This document shows, piece after piece, positions 9,077 to 18,063 of a stretch of DNA of 64,000 nucleotides. The number at the start of each line of letters is the position of its first letter. Position 1 is the stretch's first letter. The notes beneath the pieces are model-generated. The model saw nothing but the letters and a program-made list of their open reading frames with translations. It made no database searches and was not told the DNA's origin. The position numbers and the translations under genes were made by a program. Source of the DNA: Methanogenium organophilum (GTDB taxonomy: Archaea > Halobacteriota > Methanomicrobia > Methanomicrobiales > Methanomicrobiaceae); the NCBI RefSeq assembly GCF_026684035.1, contig NZ_CP113361.1, forward strand, positions 2,046,001 through 2,110,000, in the 5' to 3' direction.

Positions 9077-10654
9077 ATGCAGGACAATGATGTTCTCCGG
9101 GAAATCATTTCCCGGCTCTCTTTTCCAGGAATTTCTTCTGCAGATGTTCAGAAGATAAAGATAGAGGTTGCAAAAAAATACCACTTGTCTGAGATTCCGA
9201 AAAATTCATCGATACTTGCAGCCGCGGCTGATGATGAATATGAAGCGATGCGTACCATCCTTCAGGTTAAACCCACGCGGACGCTCTCTGGTGTGGCACC
9301 TGTTGCAGTGATGACTTCTCCACATCCGTGTCCGCATGGTATATGCCTGCCCTGTCCGGGTGGGCCTGATCATCCGTTTGGATCGCCCCAGAGCTATACC
9401 GGCGAAGAACCTGCGGCACTCCGCGGTCGTCAGTATGCGTTCGATCCATATGTGCAGGTGCGCCAGCGAATTTTACAGTTCGAAGAACTGGGCCATCATA
9501 TTGACAAGGTTGAGCTGATTGTTATGGGGGGGACGATGACAGCCCGGGATCCTGTTTATCAGCAGTCATTTATGGGTTCGTGCATCCGTGCTATGAATGA
9601 GTATGGGGGTGATGTCCTTCCCGATGACGGCGCCACGTATGAAGAACTGTGTCACAGGAATGAGACTGCAAAAGCGCGGTGTATTGCTGCAACATTTGAG
9701 ACGCGTCCGGACTGGTGCAAAAAAGAGCATATCGATCGTATGCTTTCCCTTGGGGTAACGAAGGTTGAACTGGGTGTTCAGCAGCTAAAAGACGATATCC
9801 TTGAGTATAATCGTCGTGGGCATGGGGTTGCGGAGAGTATCTCTGCAAATACTCTGCTCAGGGATGCCGGAATTAAGGTTGGTTTTCATGTCATGCCGAA
9901 TCTCCCTTCAGCAACGATGGAGGATGACCGGTGGATGTTTGAAGAACTCTACCGTAATCCCTCATACCGACCGGATTTCCTCAAGATTTATCCGACACTT
10001 GTCACTCCGGGTTCAGAGATTGAAGCCTTGTGGGAGGCAGGAGGGTATGTAACATATCCGGAGGACGACCTGATTGACCTCATTGCCTTTGGCAAATCAT
10101 GTATTCCGGAATATACCCGCCTCCAGCGTGTCCAGCGTGACATCCCGGCACGGCTGATTGTATCCGGTTCGCATCACAGCAATTTCCGTCAGCTTACCAT
10201 GAAACGGCTTCAGGAGGGGGGTGAAAACTGCCGGTGTATCCGCTGCAGAGAAGCAGGACGCGCCCCGGTAAGCGGTGATGCAGTAATTGAGACGATGACG
10301 TATGAGTGTTGTGGGGGAACGGAGCATTTTATCTCCGCTGTGGCCGCTGATTCTCTCATTGGATTTATTCGTCTGCGGTATCCGGGTAATCCCTGGCGTG
10401 CTGAATTGTCCGGATGTGCTCTTATCCGTGAACTGCATGTATACGGCTCTCTTGTCCCCCTGAAAAAAAGTGGAACAAAAACACGTGAGTGGCAGCACCG
10501 GCAGTATGGGGCATGCCTCCTGCAGCAGGCAGAAGAGATGGCGGCATCAGCGGGATATCGCTCGGTTGCCGTCATGAGTGGTATCGGTGTCCGGCCATAT
10601 TATGCCAGGCACGGATATGAACGTTCAGGGCCATATATGGTAAAGAGGGTCTGA
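9077..10654 (+). CDS. elp3: Elp3-type tRNA uridine(34) acetyltransferase (radical SAM + GNAT)
   Basis: 525 residues, the archaeal Elp3 length. The enzyme modifies C5 of wobble uridine 34 in tRNA with a carboxymethyl-type group, using a radical SAM domain and an acetyl-CoA-binding GNAT domain. The radical SAM cysteines are in CPHGICLPC (C85, C90, C93), followed by PGGPDHPFGSPQSY. The C-terminal acetyltransferase domain covers about residues 370-525 and ends in GVRPYYARHGYERSGPYM. Archaeal Elp3 acts without the other Elongator subunits, and none are seen here. It overlaps the primase gene by the ATGA junction at 10651-10654. Confidence 0.96.
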   Translation: MQDNDVLREIISRLSFPGISSADVQKIKIEVAKKYHLSEIPKNSSILAAAADDEYEAMRTILQVKPTRTLSGVAPVAVMTSPHPCPHGICLPCPGGPDHPFGSPQSYTGEEPAALRGRQYAFDPYVQVRQRILQFEELGHHIDKVELIVMGGTMTARDPVYQQSFMGSCIRAMNEYGGDVLPDDGATYEELCHRNETAKARCIAATFETRPDWCKKEHIDRMLSLGVTKVELGVQQLKDDILEYNRRGHGVAESISANTLLRDAGIKVGFHVMPNLPSATMEDDRWMFEELYRNPSYRPDFLKIYPTLVTPGSEIEALWEAGGYVTYPEDDLIDLIAFGKSCIPEYTRLQRVQRDIPARLIVSGSHHSNFRQLTMKRLQEGGENCRCIRCREAGRAPVSGDAVIETMTYECCGGTEHFISAVAADSLIGFIRLRYPGNPWRAELSGCALIRELHVYGSLVPLKKSGTKTREWQHRQYGACLLQQAEEMAASAGYRSVAVMSGIGVRPYYARHGYERSGPYMVKRV

Positions 10655-11805
10655 TGAATCCTGCTACCCGTGAATATATCCGTCAAAAATTCGCTGCGTA
10701 TTATGCACACGCTCAGGTGTTTGTGCCCCCATCTCTTCGGGAGCGTGAATGGGGATTTATTCCGTTTGACGAAACGTCAAAGTTCTCAATGCGTCGTCAT
10801 ATGGCATTTCAGTCACGTGAGGAATTGGCATCCTATGTCCGGGCGACTGTGCCCCGTCATATGTATTTTTCCACGGCGTACTATGAATTGCCGTCAGCTC
10901 CGACGATGAATGACAAAAACTGGGTGGGTGCGGATCTGATCTTTGATCTTGATGCAGATCACATTGTCCAGAAAGTATCTTATGATGTCATGCTTACCCG
11001 GGTGAAAGAAGAAACCCTGAAACTTATTGACATGCTCACAGATGAACTTGGATTTTCCAAAAGGAGTCTGGCACTGGTCTTTTCAGGCGGCCGAGGGTAT
11101 CATATCCATATTCGGGATATAGAATGTCGGGAATGGGGCAGTTCACAGCGGCGTGAACTGGTAGACTATGTCTGTGCTATTGGTATTGATTCCGGGTTCA
11201 TGCTCACCTCTCATCAGGGGGGGGTAGGGGGGTGGCCCGCACGGTATCGTTCCTCCCTGCGGGAAGAACTGCAGCGTATCCGCGATATGGGAGCACATGA
11301 CGGGGTGAAATATCTCTCATCCCTGCGCGGCGTGGGTGAGGGTTCGGCACGTTCGCTCTTTGATGAAATAGATGCGGTCATCGCATCGGTCAACGATCTC
11401 TCTTCGCAGGTGGTTCTAATGAAGAATAATGCGCTTCGGGCTCTCACCGGCGAGGATTATGAACCTATGAAACAGCTGCTCCGGTCGCAGGCTGCTCTGA
11501 CCGATGAACCGGTTACAACCGATATTAAACGACTGATACGGGCGCCTGGTTCTCTGCATGGTGGTTCCGGGTTCCGGGTAACAGAACTTGCGTCCGTTGC
11601 GGACCTTGAGCGGTTTGATCCTCTTGTTGATGCCGTTGTTGATTTTGGTGGGAATATGGTATCTGTGGAATGTCCGTTCCCTCTCACAATGCCTATGATG
11701 GGTCAGGAATATACTATTGAGAAAGGGGTAAACCGGGTGCCTGAAGAATTGGCAGTATTTCTGTGCTGCAGGGGCATAGGGGAGATAACTGCCCCGGATT
11801 TTTGA
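10654..11805 (+). CDS. priS: DNA primase small (catalytic) subunit
   Basis: 383 residues. It synthesises RNA/DNA primers at the replication fork together with the large subunit PriL, which is not in this window. The catalytic acidic motif DLDAD is at residues 98-102 (D98 and D100 bind metal). SGGRGYHIH at 144-152 forms the nucleotide-binding site, and RAPGSLHGGSG near residue 295 contributes the triphosphate-binding region. It overlaps elp3 and is followed 24 bp later by a GINS gene, an arrangement common in Euryarchaeota that links primase to the replicative helicase assembly. Confidence 0.97.
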   Translation: MNPATREYIRQKFAAYYAHAQVFVPPSLREREWGFIPFDETSKFSMRRHMAFQSREELASYVRATVPRHMYFSTAYYELPSAPTMNDKNWVGADLIFDLDADHIVQKVSYDVMLTRVKEETLKLIDMLTDELGFSKRSLALVFSGGRGYHIHIRDIECREWGSSQRRELVDYVCAIGIDSGFMLTSHQGGVGGWPARYRSSLREELQRIRDMGAHDGVKYLSSLRGVGEGSARSLFDEIDAVIASVNDLSSQVVLMKNNALRALTGEDYEPMKQLLRSQAALTDEPVTTDIKRLIRAPGSLHGGSGFRVTELASVADLERFDPLVDAVVDFGGNMVSVECPFPLTMPMMGQEYTIEKGVNRVPEELAVFLCCRGIGEITAPDF

Positions 11806-11829
11806 TGAGCAGAAATGGAGAGCAGATGA

Positions 11830-12489
11830 ATGGAGCTTGAAGATCTGCGGATTGTTATTCTTGATGAACGCGAAAGCGGAAAACTCACAACGATATCTCC
11901 GGATATCTTTGAAAAAGCGCAGGAGCGGTTGCGAGAACTGTACTCCCAGGCACAGTCCATCGATAATTTTCTGACTGACCGTGGCTCAGATCTCATGAAT
12001 GAGATTGATAGTCTTAAGGTTACGTTGAATGACATTTCCCGTGAAAGGTTCAAAAAAATCCTGAAGATGGCCATAAATCAGATGGATACGCATTATGTGG
12101 ACCCTCTGGAACTTCGGAAGATGATCTCCGAAGAGCGGGAGATGTACGATGATATCCGTGCAGCAATTTCAACCTGCCGACACTCTCTGATCGACGGCGC
12201 GATAGCTGAGAGGATGAAATCCGTCCCGGAAACTCCTCTGTCGGTGTCGGAAGACGGAGGGGCAGATCTCCCTGATGAGGGGGAGGTGTGTTCCGGTGAA
12301 TCGGAAATCCCCGTTCCGATCGGTGGGGGGTATGACCTGGTTCATGTCCTTGATGATATCGAACCTTTTATGGGGACTGACGGAAGAATATATAGTCTTA
12401 TTAAAGATGACCTGGTCTCGCTTCCTCTCAGGAATGCGCAGGTACTTTATGAACGCAACATAGCCTTAAATATTAAGGTAAGTAAATAA
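11830..12489 (+). CDS. GINS complex subunit (Gins51-type)
   Basis: 219 residues. GINS joins Cdc45/RecJ-like protein and MCM in the archaeal replicative helicase. The order is a helical A domain (about residues 1-115), an acidic linker (about 130-160) and a C-terminal B domain with DLVSLPLRNAQVLYERNIA near residues 195-215. A B domain at the C-terminus is the Gins51 (Sld5/Psf1-like) arrangement. Placement directly after priS supports the call. The start ATG at 11830 is preferred because the ATG at 11826 runs into a stop at once. The linker is poorly conserved in this family, so its low complexity is expected. Confidence 0.85.
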   Translation: MELEDLRIVILDERESGKLTTISPDIFEKAQERLRELYSQAQSIDNFLTDRGSDLMNEIDSLKVTLNDISRERFKKILKMAINQMDTHYVDPLELRKMISEEREMYDDIRAAISTCRHSLIDGAIAERMKSVPETPLSVSEDGGADLPDEGEVCSGESEIPVPIGGGYDLVHVLDDIEPFMGTDGRIYSLIKDDLVSLPLRNAQVLYERNIALNIKVSK

Positions 12490-12526
12490 TATTGGGATTC
12501 AATATCCACATAAAGGGGCTTATTCC

Positions 12527-12805
12527 ATGAAAATGCCAACGAAATTTAAAACCTACTGTCCTTATTGCAGGAAACATGAGACCCATGAGGTCGAAAGGGT
12601 GAAGCGCGGGAAAGATATGCATCTTCATTGGATCGACAGGCAGAAAGACCGCCGGGGTAAAGTCGGGAACAGAGGAAAGTTCTCAAAGGTGCCTGGTGGC
12701 GACAAGCCTACAAAGAGAATCAATGTGAGATACCGCTGCACCGTATGCGGCAAGGCTCATCTGCGTCGTGGCGTAAAAGCTGGTAAATTTGAACTGGTGG
12801 AGTGA
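12527..12805 (+). CDS. rpl44e: Large ribosomal subunit protein eL42 (L44e)
   Basis: 92 residues, very basic. Binds near the E-site of the large ribosomal subunit. A zinc ribbon is formed by CPYC (residues 11-14) and CTVCGKAH near residue 72. HWIDRQKDRRGKVGNRGKF is the characteristic central segment. It is followed by rps27e with a 6-bp spacer, and the two are almost always neighbours in archaea. ATG 12527 is followed two codons later by a second ATG; the first is kept because it fits family length. Confidence 0.97.
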   Translation: MKMPTKFKTYCPYCRKHETHEVERVKRGKDMHLHWIDRQKDRRGKVGNRGKFSKVPGGDKPTKRINVRYRCTVCGKAHLRRGVKAGKFELVE

Positions 12806-12810
12806 TTGAA

Positions 12811-13002
12811 ATGGTACGTATCAACAGAGAAAACCGGAGCGCTTTCTACAAAGTAAAGTGTCAGGACTGCGAAAATGAACAGATTATCTTCCAGCGGGCA
12901 AGCACAGCTGTTGACTGTGTTGTCTGTGGAAGTGTCCTTGCAGAACCATCTGGCGGGAACGCTAAGATTCATGCAGAGATTATCGAAGAGTTGAGTGAGT
13001 AA
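12811..13002 (+). CDS. rps27e: Small ribosomal subunit protein eS27
   Basis: 63 residues. Zinc-ribbon protein of the small ribosomal subunit with CQDCENEQ and CVVCGSVL cysteine pairs. The start is the ATG at 12811 with the ribosome site GGAGTGATT overlapping the end of rpl44e; the frame is open three codons further up from a GTG, but this would add non-family residues. It overlaps the region in which aIF2-alpha translation begins. Confidence 0.95.
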   Translation: MVRINRENRSAFYKVKCQDCENEQIIFQRASTAVDCVVCGSVLAEPSGGNAKIHAEIIEELSE

Positions 13003-13006
13003 TCCT

Positions 13007-13792
13007 ATGCTAGAGAGAGAGTGGCCTGACGAAGGTGAACTTGTTGTCTGCACGGTTACAAATGTGAAGGATTTTGTTGCATTTGTGACCTTGGATGAAT
13101 ATGGTGAACGTGAGGGCCTGATACCTATTGCTGAGGTTGCCCGGGGCTGGATTAAGCACATCAGGGATTATGTCCGTGAAGGTCAGAAGGTTGTATGCAA
13201 GGTTCTCCATGTTGAAAGATCCAAAGGCCATATCGATCTCTCGCTGAAGGATGTAAATGACCATCAGCGTAAAGAGAAGATCCATGAATGGAAAAATGAG
13301 CAGAAAGCCCGGAAATGGATCTCGTTTGTCTCAAAGGCATCCGGAACTGATGAGGAATCAATACAGAGTGTATTTTATCGCGAGTATGGGGCATTATTCC
13401 CGGTATTTGAAGATGTCCTCACGGATGAGTCCGGGACGATCGCTCGCCTAAACCTTGATAAAAAGGTTTCAGATGCGCTGATCTCGGTCGCGAACGAAAA
13501 TGTAAAACTATCCAAGGTTACCATTACCGGAAATCTGATTCTTACATCTACCAAACCGGACGGAGTGAATGTAATTCGTCGTGCGTTACGCAGCGCTCAG
13601 CCAACGATTGAGGGGGTTGAGATTGAACTGGTGTATGTTGGTGCCCCAAAATACCGTGTGAAAGTGACTGCACATGACTACAAGACCGCTGAAAAGGCGA
13701 TTAACAAAGTTGCGAAAGCCGCAGTTGGTGTTGTGGAACGTGCGGGCGGCACCGGAGAATTTGTCCGGAAAGCACGTTCTGGTAAAAATTAA
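13007..13792 (+). CDS. Translation initiation factor aIF2 alpha subunit
   Basis: 261 residues. Part of the aIF2 heterotrimer that delivers initiator Met-tRNA to the ribosome. The N-terminal S1 (OB-fold) domain covers about residues 1-85, with GLIPIAEVARGWIKHIRDYV and HIDLSLKDV. A helical domain (about 90-170) and a C-terminal alpha-beta domain follow. The start is the ATG at 13007 with GAGTGAG as ribosome site; an in-frame GTG at 12995 is an alternative. Its stop codon overlaps the start of the short nop10 gene (TAATG). The gene set rpl44e-rps27e-aIF2alpha-nop10 is a widespread archaeal operon. Confidence 0.96.
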   Translation: MLEREWPDEGELVVCTVTNVKDFVAFVTLDEYGEREGLIPIAEVARGWIKHIRDYVREGQKVVCKVLHVERSKGHIDLSLKDVNDHQRKEKIHEWKNEQKARKWISFVSKASGTDEESIQSVFYREYGALFPVFEDVLTDESGTIARLNLDKKVSDALISVANENVKLSKVTITGNLILTSTKPDGVNVIRRALRSAQPTIEGVEIELVYVGAPKYRVKVTAHDYKTAEKAINKVAKAAVGVVERAGGTGEFVRKARSGKN

Positions 13793-13947
13793 TGGTTGGA
13801 AGAATTCGACGATGTCCGTCTGACGGATCATATACACTCAATTTTTTTTGTCCGCACTGTGGCAATCAGACCCGGACTGCACATCCGGCACGATATTCCC
13901 CGCAGGACAGATATGGTAAATATCGACGGAGAATTCGTTATGGATGA
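13792..13947 (+). CDS. nop10: Ribosome biogenesis protein Nop10
   Basis: 51 residues, found by translating the gap in the third frame. Nop10 is a core subunit of archaeal H/ACA ribonucleoproteins, which carry out pseudouridylation, and also binds Cbf5. The zinc site is reduced: the second pair is CPHC at residues 20-23, but the first pair is CPSDG, so only one cysteine (C8) remains where the family usually has CPxCG. The C-terminal AHPARYSPQDRYGKYRRR is the family hallmark. The ATG overlaps the aIF2-alpha stop, and the last codons overlap the start of the PAC2-family gene. The upstream partner genes match the conserved operon. Confidence 0.93.
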   Translation: MVGRIRRCPSDGSYTLNFFCPHCGNQTRTAHPARYSPQDRYGKYRRRIRYG

Positions 13948-14686
13948 TATTCGTATAAAAAAGCTCACGGATAAGGACTATCATGCTGATATTCTTATTG
14001 AAGGTCTTCCCGGTGTTGGGCAGGTTGGAAAACTTGTTGCTGAGCATATGATTGAAGAACTGGGCGCTGAAAAGATTGCAGAGATCACATCAATATTCTT
14101 TCCTCCACAGGTGCTGATCGATGAAACCGGTGTTGCGCGCCTTTCCTGTAATGAAATTTATGTGGTTAGTAAAGATGATCTCTCGATCGCGTTTCTTGTA
14201 GGCGACGTTCAGAGTGGGTCTCCTGAAGGGCATTACCTGCTTGCAGATGCGTATCTTGATGTCGCAGAAGAACTGGGAGTAAAACGAATTTATACTCTTG
14301 GTGGGTATGGGACCGGCCATCTGCAGGACGAGATTCAGGTACTGGGAGCGGTGAATAATTCTGACCTGCGGGAGACTGCTGAAACTGCAGGGGTAATTTT
14401 CTCACATGATGAGCCGGGTGGCGGTATCATTGGCGCCTCGGGGCTTCTCCTGAGTCTTGGTGCTGAGCGTGGAATCGAAGGGATGTGCCTGATGGGGGAA
14501 ACCTCCGGGTACATTGTTGACCCCAAGAGTGCACATGCGGTTCTTGGTATCCTGAATGTTCTGACAGGCCTTGATATTGACGACACGAAGCTGGAAGAAC
14601 GTGCTGTTGAGATGGAAGGGATTGTTGAAAAGATTCGAGAACTTGAGAATGCAAAGGCCGATGAAGAACTCAGCTATATCGGCTGA
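13940..14686 (+). CDS. PAC2-family (proteasome assembly chaperone-like) protein
   Basis: 248 residues from the ATG at 13940, which overlaps nop10 by 8 bp. The family shares the fold of eukaryotic proteasome assembly chaperone 2. DILIEGLPGVGQVGKLVAEHMI (a longer motif; key residues G25, P27, G28, G30) and GGYGTGHL near residue 125 are the conserved signature; the chain ends in a short helical, coiled-coil-like segment. A role in proteasome assembly is assumed from the family and not shown for archaea. The frame is open 48 codons upstream, but that stretch is the shadow of nop10. Confidence 0.88.
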   Translation: MDDIRIKKLTDKDYHADILIEGLPGVGQVGKLVAEHMIEELGAEKIAEITSIFFPPQVLIDETGVARLSCNEIYVVSKDDLSIAFLVGDVQSGSPEGHYLLADAYLDVAEELGVKRIYTLGGYGTGHLQDEIQVLGAVNNSDLRETAETAGVIFSHDEPGGGIIGASGLLLSLGAERGIEGMCLMGETSGYIVDPKSAHAVLGILNVLTGLDIDDTKLEERAVEMEGIVEKIRELENAKADEELSYIG

Positions 14687-15963
14687 TCTGGCAATCAGCG
14701 CAGATATTCATAATCATTCTCCTTTTTTTGTGGTCGTTTCAATAGTGATGTTTTCTGTCTGCCTTTCTGGGGCAGGCCTAAAACAAAGGTCATAGGTATT
14801 CTGTGAGCAGGCGACCCTGTTCATTCCGGGTAGCGTTCTTTGTGGGAAACATGGACAATGATGGGGCATCCTCATTGTTCCGACGATTGAGGTGGAGGCG
14901 GAGAGATGGATCATCATCTCACCATGGTAGATATCTTATAGCGTTGCAGCGGCAATTGTGGAGATCTTTCTACCGGTTAGTAGGATAATATCTGAACATA
15001 CGGGAAGTAGTATCTCTCTTTTCCACCGGGAGAAGGTGTCCTGGAATCTGTTATGCACTGCGGGGGTTTTCGGGCTGGTCTTGACTCCATGGGCGGGGAT
15101 GTCAGGAATATGCCAGCCACGTGAATAGGGAAAAATTCGATATTTCCCATTTCTGGGATTAGGTACCTTATGCAGACAGCTTGTATGGGCAGGTATTACT
15201 GAACCGGATGGGTTGGTGTTCTCCTCTCACATTATGATGCGCATGTTCCTCTTTCCTCTGCATGGAGGGAGACAAGTATGGCACTTGTATTTTTCTCTCT
15301 CAGTATAAATTCCGGGGTATAACAAGCATAATTTTTCCGGGGTAGGAAGTGCAAAATGGGCACATATCCCGCCCGGAAGTTGATCCGCCTGTAGAAATTT
15401 CTCTCTCCTGCGTGTTTTCAGAAAATAATTACTCTGGATATATCCGGAGACATTTTCTGCATAAATATGAATTCCGGAAAGCCAATTATATGACGCCGGT
15501 CTCAGACATTCTGTGGTCTCGAGACGTTCATTCTAATTTTCTCTCCTTCTCTCCATTATTGGGGTTTTCAGGACGTGCCGATGTATATCAGAAATCATTT
15601 CCGATCATTTCCGATGAATGTCTCAGAGGGACAATGTCTGGATAGGATTGTAACCAATAGCGGGGAAGAGAGACAGTGTCGGCTAATATAAACAGGATGG
15701 TTATACGCGCGTTGATATTTATGTTCACCCCTCTAATTATTCTCTGAGCGATTTCTCAGGAAATGTGCGAATCTATAGGGAAATATGTACGGGATGCCGG
15801 ATAATTTCTGCATATTGAAAATTATCCGGAAAATTGGTTTTATGGATAGATGCTGGGATGCGGTTGATCTTTGGTACTGCAGAGGGTTTTGTGCGTCCTT
15901 CCCCCTGGCACATGTAAGAATTAATGGATCTGTTTTAATTTTCAGGCAGTCTGAAAGGAAGGG
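14687..15963. other. Gene-poor intergenic region, about 1.28 kb
   Basis: No gene can be supported. Frames of 61-98 codons (14571-14795, 14803-14988, 15349-15645, 15785-15979) have no ribosome site, no family match and codon usage unlike the neighbours. No tRNA, SRP RNA or RNase P RNA signature was found by eye. There are short direct repeats (ATCATTTCCG twice near 15590-15615) and a perfect 11-bp inverted repeat at 15797-15829, listed separately. It may hold a degraded gene or unrecognised small RNA. Confidence 0.5.
15797..15829. repeat. Perfect 11-bp inverted repeat with 11-nt loop
   Basis: CCGGATAATTT, an 11-nt spacer, then AAATTATCCGG. The arms pair perfectly. The element lies about 165 bp before the ferredoxin gene, upstream of its likely TATA box. 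It could be an operator, the terminator of an unrecognised transcript in either direction, or a small-RNA stem. Confidence 0.6.
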
Positions 15964-15969
15964 TTATAC
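15964..15969 (+). promoter_or_regulatory. TATA-like box of ferredoxin-geranylgeranyl reductase operon
   Basis: TTATAC is centred about 27 bp before the ATG at 15994. No Shine-Dalgarno sequence is seen, so the message may be leaderless. This placement supports 15994 over 15976 as the start of the ferredoxin. Confidence 0.4.
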
Positions 15970-15993
15970 TTCCGAATGACCAAATTATTCAAA

Positions 15994-16173
15994 ATGCTTG
16001 TCATCAAAAGGGAAGTTTGCGGCTACTGCGGTGCCTGTGTTTCGGTCTGTCCGAAAGGTGCACTCGAACTGGTAGATGCGTATCTTACCGTTGATCCTGA
16101 CACCTGTACAGAATGTGGGATATGTTCCGGAATATGTCCTCTTGGCGCTCTGGAGGTGAAGAATGCAGAGTAA
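15994..16173 (+). CDS. Two-cluster [4Fe-4S] ferredoxin
   Basis: 59 residues. Two classical iron-sulphur motifs: [11 protein letters not shown] with its distal CP, and [12 protein letters not shown]. It is a small cytoplasmic electron carrier. It overlaps the geranylgeranyl reductase gene by 11 bp, so it is its likely electron donor: archaeal digeranylgeranyl-glycerophospholipid reductases take electrons from ferredoxin in several studied methanogens. An upstream in-frame ATG at 15976 would add six residues; 15994 is preferred because of TATA spacing and the usual ferredoxin length. Confidence 0.92.
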   Translation: MLVIKREVCGYCGACVSVCPKGALELVDAYLTVDPDTCTECGICSGICPLGALEVKNAE

Positions 16174-17356
16174 GTACGATGTTCTGGTAATCGGAGGAGG
16201 TCCTGGTGGTGCTATGGCCGGAAAGGCTGTTGCAGAGGCGGGACTTTCCTGCTGCATTGTAGAAAAGCGCCCGGCAATCGGTGCGCCTGTGCGGTGTGCA
16301 GAGGGTGTGGGTAACGAAATATCAGAACTGGTTGATCTGGATCCCAAATGGATATCATCAAAGATTGAAGGTGCTCAGCTTATTGCTCCTGATGGACAGG
16401 TTCTTGAACTGAACCCTGAGATGGCTGGCAATGAAGTTGGCTATGTCCTTGACAGAAAAATCTTTGATCGTGATTTGGTCTGGAAGGCTGCAAATGCAGG
16501 CTGTGATGTTTTTGTTAAGTCGCGTGCAAGCGGTGCTATCATCAAAGACGGTAAGGTATGTGGTGCAACAATAGAGCATGGAGGAGAGACATTTGATGTA
16601 TATGCTGATGTGGTCATTGCAGCAGATGGTGTTGAATCCAAGTTTGCACGCTGGTGCGGTATTAACACAACTGTTCCCATGGCGGAGATTGAAACCTGTG
16701 TGCAGTACCTGATGACCAATATTGACATTGACCCCGGCCTGAATGCGTTTTATCTTGGGCGTGAGGTTGCCCCGGAAGGATATATCTGGATATTCTCTAA
16801 AGGTGACCGCACGGCAAATGTCGGCATTGGGATCTCCGGAAAGATGTGTAAAGACGGCAAGCGGCCAAAAGATTATCTGGATGCCTTCATTGCAGAACAT
16901 CTTCCCAATGGGAAAATAATCGAGTTAATTGTCGGCGGTGTTTCTGCCTGCAAACCACTGGAATGTACGGTGGCAGACGGGCTCATTATTGTCGGTGACG
17001 CAGCGAGACTGAGTGATCCGATAACCGGCGGCGGCATAATCAATGCAATGTATACCGGAAAACTGGCCGGTGAGGTAGCAGCAGAGAGTATTGCAGCCGG
17101 AGACTGCAGTAAAAAAACCCTGATCAAATATGATACGGAGTGGCGGAATTCTAAAATGGGGAAGGCCCTGAAACGTAATTATCAGGTCAAAGAGATCTTC
17201 ATTAAATTAAAGGACGAAAAACTGAATTCCATCGTAAGTTCGGTGAATAAACTAGATATGGAAATATTTGATACCAAATATCTTATCCGTGAACTGGTCA
17301 AATACAACCCGTGGCTGTTAAAAGATATTGGAACCCTCAAACGGCTGTTAGACTGA
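16163..17356 (+). CDS. Digeranylgeranylglycerophospholipid reductase family flavoprotein
   Basis: 397 residues. It hydrogenates the double bonds of geranylgeranyl chains to give saturated archaeal ether lipids, acting at the membrane surface. An FAD-binding dinucleotide fold is at the N-terminus ([18 protein letters not shown], about residues 7-24), RCAEGVG near residue 50 is the family's conserved cysteine segment, and [16 protein letters not shown] near residue 280 is the second FAD-binding site. The gene overlaps the ferredoxin gene, implying coupled translation. The product links with EgsA in lipid synthesis. Related members reduce free geranylgeranyl diphosphate, so the exact substrate is inferred. 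Confidence 0.92.
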   Translation: MQSKYDVLVIGGGPGGAMAGKAVAEAGLSCCIVEKRPAIGAPVRCAEGVGNEISELVDLDPKWISSKIEGAQLIAPDGQVLELNPEMAGNEVGYVLDRKIFDRDLVWKAANAGCDVFVKSRASGAIIKDGKVCGATIEHGGETFDVYADVVIAADGVESKFARWCGINTTVPMAEIETCVQYLMTNIDIDPGLNAFYLGREVAPEGYIWIFSKGDRTANVGIGISGKMCKDGKRPKDYLDAFIAEHLPNGKIIELIVGGVSACKPLECTVADGLIIVGDAARLSDPITGGGIINAMYTGKLAGEVAAESIAAGDCSKKTLIKYDTEWRNSKMGKALKRNYQVKEIFIKLKDEKLNSIVSSVNKLDMEIFDTKYLIRELVKYNPWLLKDIGTLKRLLD

Positions 17357-18013
17357 ATTTTTCAGCTGCCGGTTGAGAATATTCAGACACTCTTTTTCTG
17401 CATCCTTCTTCGTAAAGACAATGATTTTATCTCCTTTGCGTATGCGCACTTTGCCACTTGGAATGATGATGTCTCCTTTCTGGCGTTTAATTGCAATGAA
17501 CACAAAGTCTGTCACATCAAGTTCCTTGATTTCATGATCAATCATCGGAGCATTGTTGTCGACATCGATTTCAAAGATGGATCCTCCGGGTATTGATGCC
17601 AGTTGGTGAAGTTCGGTATTTTCTGACCAGAAATACAGGCGTTCAGCCACCAGTTCATCAGGGTTTTCACTGATGTGGACGCCAACCTCCTTGAACATCT
17701 CGGAATGTTCATTCTGGTTTACGATGGAGACTACATTTGGGACATTGAATTTTTTTGCCAGCCAGCAGGCCATCAGGTTAACTGCGTCGTCACTTGTTGT
17801 TGCAATGAGTGCCTGTGCACGATCGATTCCTGCATCCAGAAGGATTGATTTGTCGGTTGCATTTCCGGCAATAGCAAGGACATCATAATGGTCGATAATC
17901 TCATTGCAGCGTTCCTCGTCCTGATCAATAACTGCAACTGAATTTCCATTTGCAACAGACATTGCTGCGAGGGCCCTGCCGATACCTCCGAGACCAATGA
18001 TGATGATATACAT
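17348..18013 (-). CDS. TrkA-type potassium channel/transport regulator (TrkA-N + TrkA-C)
   Basis: 221 residues. A nucleotide-binding RCK domain (TrkA-N, residues 1-120) with the glycine motif GLGGIGR at about 7-13 and the acidic residue in VIDQDEE; a TrkA-C ligand domain follows (about 140-221). Such proteins gate Trk/Ktr-type potassium transporters in response to NAD(H) or nucleotides, but no transporter subunit is encoded beside it. The start is the ATG at 18013; the frame extends seven codons upstream without support. Its 3' end overlaps the convergent geranylgeranyl reductase gene by 9 bp. It is divergent from rnhB and shares one symmetrical TATA region with it. Confidence 0.9.
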   Translation of the reverse strand: MYIIIIGLGGIGRALAAMSVANGNSVAVIDQDEERCNEIIDHYDVLAIAGNATDKSILLDAGIDRAQALIATTSDDAVNLMACWLAKKFNVPNVVSIVNQNEHSEMFKEVGVHISENPDELVAERLYFWSENTELHQLASIPGGSIFEIDVDNNAPMIDHEIKELDVTDFVFIAIKRQKGDIIIPSGKVRIRKGDKIIVFTKKDAEKECLNILNRQLKNSV

Positions 18014-18033
18014 CAAGATGCGTATCGAACACA

Positions 18034-18047
18034 CCTATTGATATAGG
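18034..18047. promoter_or_regulatory. Palindromic, possibly bidirectional TATA element between trkA-type gene and rnhB
   Basis: CCTATTGATATAGG is an inverted repeat centred at about 18040.5. Its centre is about 24 bp from the rnhB ATG and about 28 bp from the trkA-type ATG. Either strand offers a TATA-like sequence (GATATAG or CTATATC), so one element may serve both leaderless messages. Confidence 0.5.
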
Positions 18048-18063
18048 TTGTGGATTGAACCGT

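Noticed and set aside
14803-15979. Plus-strand ORFs of 61-98 codons in the 1.3-kb gap
   Set aside because: No family resemblance, no ribosome sites, no conserved motif; rejected as chance frames.
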